In this document: positions 62,974 to 64,000 of the stretch, in pieces
How the letters are laid out: each line of letters starts with the position of its first letter
Numbering within the stretch: position 1 is the first letter of the stretch
Source of the DNA: Lewinellaceae bacterium
Lineage (GTDB): Bacteria; Bacteroidota; Bacteroidia; Chitinophagales; Saprospiraceae
NCBI GenBank assembly: GCA_020636095.1
Contig: JACJYN010000003.1
Span: 1-64,000 of the forward strand
DNA length: 64,000 nt
Reading direction: 5' to 3'
Made by a program: the position numbers and the translations under genes
The notes under the pieces: model-generated
Told to the model about the DNA's origin: nothing
The model's input: the letters and a program-made list of their open reading frames with translations, nothing else
Database searches by the model: none

Positions 62974-63597
62974 CTACATCATCCCCCGAAACACCAGGAA
63001 CACCCCGAACAGCACCAGAGCTGTACCCGACACCCGCCGCATGGCCAGCAGATAGCTGTACTGCATCCAGTGCTGAATGCGCTTGGCCAGCAACACCTTC
63101 AGCAGGTCGGTGATGATGATAACGCCGATGATGCTGCCAAAAAAGAGGGAAGCATCCCAAAGAGGCAGCGGCCCATCGGCAGAGACGCTGGTCATCACGC
63201 CGATCCAGAAAAAGGCGGTGAAGGGGTTAAATGTATTGACGAGGAAGCCCTGAATCCAGTAGCCCGCCCAGTTGTGGGAGGCCGGCTTGTTACTGCCAAT
63301 GTCCTTCTTAGCCGGCCGGATGAGCAGGGTGGTGGCGCCGATAATAATGAGAATGAGCCCGCCGGCAAGGCTGGCCCATAGTTTGAATCCCTGCCACTGT
63401 GTGAGTTGAAGCAGGTAAGAAATACCAAGGTAGGCGCTCAATACATAGAGCGTATCACTGGCCCAAACCCCAAAACCGGCAGTAGCGCCTGCCCGAAAAC
63501 CCTTCTCAATGCCCAGCTGTATGAGAATAAACAGCATCGGCCCTGCCAAAATGCTGAGAGAAAGGCCCAGGAGTGCTCCCTGCCACAGTAAATGCAT
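62974..63597 (-). CDS. LysE family amino-acid exporter
   Basis: 207 residues from the ATG at 63597; the frame continues to a TTG at 63603. Six hydrophobic segments, with the family pattern LSILAGPMLFILIQLGIEKGFRAGATAGFG-type start (G/P-rich first helix then basic loop) and FLVNTFNPFTAFFWIGVM (the NPxxxxFF motif of LysE/RhtB transporters). Inner-membrane exporter of amino acids or related compounds; substrate not predictable. The stop codon is followed by an AT-rich spacer. Confidence 0.9.
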   Translation of the reverse strand: MHLLWQGALLGLSLSILAGPMLFILIQLGIEKGFRAGATAGFGVWASDTLYVLSAYLGISYLLQLTQWQGFKLWASLAGGLILIIIGATTLLIRPAKKDIGSNKPASHNWAGYWIQGFLVNTFNPFTAFFWIGVMTSVSADGPLPLWDASLFFGSIIGVIIITDLLKVLLAKRIQHWMQYSYLLAMRRVSGTALVLFGVFLVFRGMM

Positions 63598-63603
63598 GCT
63601 CAA

Positions 63604-64000
63604 TTATTGTTTTGATCTCACAAACGTTTCCCACCCGGCTAACTGTTCTCCTTTCATCACCCGGGGAAACTTGCTCTGCCCGTTCATCTTGCCGGTGTGG
63701 CGTTGCCATTCGTAGAAGAGTTTCCCATTGATAGCGTTCACTTGTGGTGCGCGCAGCATGGCGGAACGTTCAGCGGCATAGTCGTCATTGACGCCCATGA
63801 GCTGCTCATCGAGCACCGCTGACAGGATTTCGGAGTCCACTTTGGGTTCGCAACCGATATACCAACGATGAGCAAAGTGTGCATCTGCTTTAACACCTGA
63901 AACCGTGAATTCGTTGATCTTCACGTTCAATAGGGCCTCGGTGCGGCGGATGGCCTGATTCATATTATCAACCGAAAGGTGCTCTCCGCAGATGCTGAGG
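63604..64000 (-). CDS. GH3 family acyl-adenylating protein, 3' part (right edge)
   Basis: The frame is open through the window edge, reading LSICGEHLSVDNMNQAIRRT at the edge, then HRWYIGCEPKVDSEILSAVL, DDYAAERSAMLRAPQVNAI and KFPRVMKGEQLAGWETFV. This is the C-terminal domain of bacterial GH3 proteins (ANL-type adenylating enzymes related to plant auxin-conjugating GH3). The N-terminal ATP-binding part is outside the window. Its stop is 6 bp before the lysE start, so they are probably co-transcribed. Confidence 0.85.
   Translation of the reverse strand, partial: LSICGEHLSVDNMNQAIRRTEALLNVKINEFTVSGVKADAHFAHRWYIGCEPKVDSEILSAVLDEQLMGVNDDYAAERSAMLRAPQVNAINGKLFYEWQRHTGKMNGQSKFPRVMKGEQLAGWETFVRSKQ

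Noticed and set aside
1..64000. tRNA or rRNA genes, for example as integrase target near 59.9 kb
   Set aside because: I found no cloverleaf or conserved T-loop sequence by eye in the spacers; none can be supported.

Overview
The window looks like a chromosomal segment of a Bacteroidota bacterium, most likely a Saprospirales relative. The grounds are the left-edge protein with a type IX secretion (T9SS) C-terminal sorting region, the SprB-repeat protein with a gliding-motility type C-terminal domain, the near absence of Shine-Dalgarno sites, and Bacteroidota-type families (DUF3987 and VirE-N-like replication proteins, UPF0175/DUF3368 and COG1569 toxin-antitoxin pairs, a bacterial GH3 protein). 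I found no rRNA, tRNA or CRISPR array.

Layout. 0-3.9 kb: two secreted surface proteins. 3.9-14.6 kb: a graveyard of toxin-antitoxin (TA) and defence genes: UPF0175/DUF3368, an AbiE-like pair, a TOTE-type primase-helicase, a PIN pair, and broken Fic, DDAH, MNT/HEPN genes. 15.0-19.5 kb: a large SWIM/SNF2 helicase. 20-23 kb: a HepT/MntA pair and a second, differently decayed copy of the Fic-MNT-HEPN-ORF cassette. 23-47.5 kb: a defence island with a CHAT protease-STAND-TPR protein and its small neighbours, a type I restriction-modification operon carrying two DUF262 genes between hsdS and hsdR, a TPR protein with a glycine-rich hydrophobic tail, an effector-associated-domain protein, and a convergent giant STAND NTPase. 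The last two share a GGNxxIGD peptide that may be a homotypic signalling motif. 47.6-59.9 kb: an integrative mobile element with a HTH, primase-like and DUF3987 replication module at the left, HigBA-like TA genes and an IS701-like insertion in the middle, and an integrase plus an excisionase-like protein at the right. 59.9-64 kb: ordinary chromosome (mnmE, class II aldolase, LysE exporter, GH3).

How the genes may work together. Most of 4-56 kb is accessory DNA: about ten TA loci or remnants, at least three candidate immunity modules, and several small inverted-repeat elements. Two of these elements have clean CTAG target duplications. One of them interrupts a Uma2-like reading frame and the other abuts the IS element. 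Broken genes carry informative scars: complementary halves of the same HEPN gene in two cassette copies, two far-apart pieces of DDAH, and a set of frameshifts in hsdM, hsdR and a YgjP-like gene, nearly all of which look like shortened homopolymer runs and may therefore be sequencing errors.
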